Part shown: positions 61,921-64,000 of the stretch, in pieces
How positions within the stretch are numbered: position 1 is the first letter of the stretch
How the letters are laid out: each line of letters begins with the position of its first letter
Assembly: GCF_013366375.1 (NCBI RefSeq)
Contig: NZ_JABWMJ010000008.1
Coordinates: forward strand, 186,001 to 250,000
DNA length: 64,000 nucleotides
Direction: 5' to 3'
Source: Rhizobacter koreensis
GTDB taxonomy: Bacteria > Pseudomonadota > Gammaproteobacteria > Burkholderiales > Burkholderiaceae_C
The notes under the pieces: generated by a model
Database searches by the model: none
What the model saw: only the letters and a program-made list of their open reading frames with translations
What the model was told of the DNA's origin: nothing
Made by a program: the position numbers and the translations under genes

Positions 61921-64000
61921 GCGAGACCGTCGGCCGCGGCGTAATCGAGCTCAGCGCTGACGCGACTAAGCTCAAGGCCGGCATCGCCGATGCACAGAAG
62001 TCGATTCGCGGTCTGGGCGAGTCCCAGCGGACGGAGAACACCAAGGCCGCTGCCTCCATCGACCGTTACATCGCGCGACTGCAGACCGCTGCCGCGGTGC
62101 AAGGCAAGAGCACGCGCGAGACGGAGCTCTACAAGCTGTCGCTGCGCGGCGCCTCTGAGGCACAGCTGAAGGCGGCCGACACCGCCCTTCGCATGACAGA
62201 GGCGCACGCCAAGAGCGTGGCCATGGGAGAACGCGTCCGCTCCGCGATCCTCGGCATCGGCGCGGCCGCAGGGATCGGGCTGATCGCAGCCGCTGCCGCC
62301 TTCGACAACCTGGTGCGCAAGGCCGGCGACTTCGTCGACATGGCCGAGAAGACCGGCGACTCTGCGCAGAACATCGCATCGCTCGCGGTCGCGGCCGAGA
62401 CGTCCGGCACGGCAATGGAATCGATCGTCGGTGCTGCCAACCGCCTGGCCAAGAACCTGTCCGGCGTCGACGATGAGTCCAAGGGCGCCGGGGCCGCGAT
62501 CAAGGCGCTGGGCCTGAACCTCGGCGATCTGCAGAAGATGGGCGCCGCGGACCGCCTGGAGACCATCGCGAAGGCGCTCAACGGCTTCGAGGACGGCCCC
62601 AACAAGGCAGCCGTCGCAATGACGATCCTCGGCAAGGCCGGCGCGGATCTCTTGCCGTTCTTCAAGGAACTGGGTCAGGAGGGTGGCCGGCAGTTCATCC
62701 TCATGCAGCGACAGCTTGAGCTCGCGGATGCATACGCAGACCGGCAGGCCAAGCTGCGAGGTGAAATCAAGCTGCACGCGCAAGCGATCGCGATCCAGTT
62801 CATGCCTGCGATCAACGACCTGACCGGCGGCGTCAAGGATTCGATCGCGGAGCTCGTCGGCCTCGACCGGTCGGCCTCAGACCTGGCGCGCAATCGGTCG
62901 ATCGCCGCCTTCGCCAACGACGCGGTGCTGGCGCTGGCGCAGATCATTGACAAGGCCGCGCTGACTGTGCGTGCTGTTGGAATCGTGGGCCAGTCCATCG
63001 CGGCCGTCTTCCGGGATGTGCAGCTCGCCGCGCAGGTTCCGGCGCTATTGACCCCAGCCGGAATGACGGGCCTGCCGCAGTTCCTCGACGATCTGAAGAA
63101 GCGCAACGAGGCGCTGAAGACCTACAACCAGAACCTCGACGGCTTCCTGAACGGCAGCACGTCCAAGCTCGAAGACAGCGTGCGCGCGCGCATCGACAAG
63201 CGCGTGCAGGAGAGCGGCGCCAAGATCGCAAGCATGGGCGACCTCGCCCGCTGGGATCGCGAGCAGGTGGCGACTGGGCCAGCGCCGGGCCGCCGGCTGA
63301 ACTACAACGCCGCCAGCGGGGGCGGCGGCCGCAAGGCGCGCGTCCCAACGATTGCGGACACCGCTGCGCAGGACGCCAGAGCGCAGCTTGCGCTCGAGAT
63401 CGACGAGTACCGCAAGCGCTCCGAGACCATCCAGAACGTGTTCGCGAACGGCGAACGGATCCTCGAGGCCAAGCGCTCGGCCGGCTTGATCAGCGAGAGC
63501 GAATACTACGAATCCAAGCGCGGGTTCTTGGACCTCACCACGCGCGCTCAGGAGGGTGCCCTCCAGCAGGAGATCGCGCGCCTGCAACGCGAGACCTTCG
63601 TCGGCAAGGACCGCGTCAAGAACGAGACCGACAACGCGCGCCGGATTGCCGATGCCGAGGCCAAGCTCGCCAAGGTGCGTGACGACGCTGCCACCGAACA
63701 GGAGGTGCTGGGCATCCAGCAGCGCAAGAGCATCGACCTGATCGCGCGTGCCTACGACGATGCCCGGATCTCGGCGCAGGCCTACTTCGACGCCACGCAG
63801 CGTGCGGCCGAGGCCCAGATCAGCGGCATGGGCAAGGGGGCGAAGGCCCGCGACTTCGATAGCTCCATCGCCCAGATCGTCGAGACCTACGAGCAGCGCC
63901 GCCAGGACCTGCAGCGCGACAACCGCAACGGCCTCTTCAAGGGTCGGGAGGCGGACTACCAGCGCGAGCTCGACCTCCTGAACGAGTTTCAAGAAAAGTC
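61917..64000 (+). CDS. phage tail tape-measure protein (5' part; runs off the window)
   Basis: 694 codons are visible with no stop. Start GTG 61917 overlaps the chaperone stop. The N-terminus is typical (IELSADATKLKAGIADAQKSIRGLG), followed by long helical stretches, a hydrophobic segment near residue 115 (ILGIGAAAGIGLIAAAAAF), then AENTGDSAQNIASL-like text (KTGDSAQNIASLAVAAETSG), FEDGPNKAAVAMTILGKAG and LLPFF, the conserved block of many tape-measure proteins. Coiled-coil regions occupy 480-694. It sets tail length and shows that the prophage has a tail of the long type. Confidence 0.92.
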   Translation, partial: MSETVGRGVIELSADATKLKAGIADAQKSIRGLGESQRTENTKAAASIDRYIARLQTAAAVQGKSTRETELYKLSLRGASEAQLKAADTALRMTEAHAKSVAMGERVRSAILGIGAAAGIGLIAAAAAFDNLVRKAGDFVDMAEKTGDSAQNIASLAVAAETSGTAMESIVGAANRLAKNLSGVDDESKGAGAAIKALGLNLGDLQKMGAADRLETIAKALNGFEDGPNKAAVAMTILGKAGADLLPFFKELGQEGGRQFILMQRQLELADAYADRQAKLRGEIKLHAQAIAIQFMPAINDLTGGVKDSIAELVGLDRSASDLARNRSIAAFANDAVLALAQIIDKAALTVRAVGIVGQSIAAVFRDVQLAAQVPALLTPAGMTGLPQFLDDLKKRNEALKTYNQNLDGFLNGSTSKLEDSVRARIDKRVQESGAKIASMGDLARWDREQVATGPAPGRRLNYNAASGGGGRKARVPTIADTAAQDARAQLALEIDEYRKRSETIQNVFANGERILEAKRSAGLISESEYYESKRGFLDLTTRAQEGALQQEIARLQRETFVGKDRVKNETDNARRIADAEAKLAKVRDDAATEQEVLGIQQRKSIDLIARAYDDARISAQAYFDATQRAAEAQISGMGKGAKARDFDSSIAQIVETYEQRRQDLQRDNRNGLFKGREADYQRELDLLNEFQEK

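Overview
The window looks like chromosome from a high-GC betaproteobacterium, most likely order Burkholderiales. The evidence is strong G/C third-position bias, dense acyl-CoA catabolic genes, and carboxylase, Etf and TetR neighbourhoods of the kind common there. The genus cannot be fixed from sequence alone. There are three regions.

Region 1 (1-31.6 kb) is chromosomal and metabolic. A minus-strand operon runs from 17066 off the left edge. In transcription order it holds an acyl-CoA dehydrogenase, thiolase, hydratase/3-hydroxyacyl-CoA dehydrogenase, both subunits of a biotin-dependent acyl-CoA carboxylase, a pair of acyl-CoA dehydrogenases (one degenerate), a MoxR ATPase with its VWA partner, a Nudix/metallo-beta-lactamase fusion, a thioesterase, an AtuA-family protein and one truncated gene. 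A plus-strand arm carries a TetR regulator, two acyl-CoA ligases, EtfBA, another acyl-CoA dehydrogenase, a CoA transferase, an MmgE/PrpD protein, a CitE-type lyase, a citryl-CoA-lyase-like protein, and then bioB and panD-panB-panC. The set reads as branched-chain, terpenoid-like or similar acyl-CoA breakdown, with synthesis of its own cofactors (biotin, pantothenate/CoA) attached. The same palindrome CTAAC-N4-GTTAG lies in the divergent promoter at 17.1 kb and before the second plus-strand unit at 22.97 kb, so the TetR protein probably controls both arms.

Region 2 (about 31.6-52.1 kb) is an integrated, plasmid-like genomic island. It has two unrelated tyrosine recombinases, RadC/JAB, a large ParB, an actin-type ParM with a coupled small gene, HepT/MntA and XRE/AbiEii toxin-antitoxin pairs, a CoiA-like nuclease candidate, and two coupled genes that together carry the conserved features of one Cas4/RecB-type nuclease. 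No relaxase, conjugation or replication-initiation gene is visible. Several small minus-strand genes share related hairpin-rich leaders, and a perfect 22-bp repeat occurs three times between genes.

Region 3 (52.4 kb to the right edge) is the left part of a prophage. It contains a P4-type integrase behind a consensus promoter and a three-arm hairpin leader, early genes with duplicated RBS-hairpin leaders, an AlpA-like regulator, a TOPRIM protein, a replication protein whose gene carries iteron-like repeats (a likely phage origin), an HNH nuclease, a small terminase, then small structural genes, a tail chaperone and the start of the tape-measure gene. No large terminase, portal or capsid gene lies between the small terminase and the tail genes. 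No rRNA, tRNA or CRISPR array was seen.
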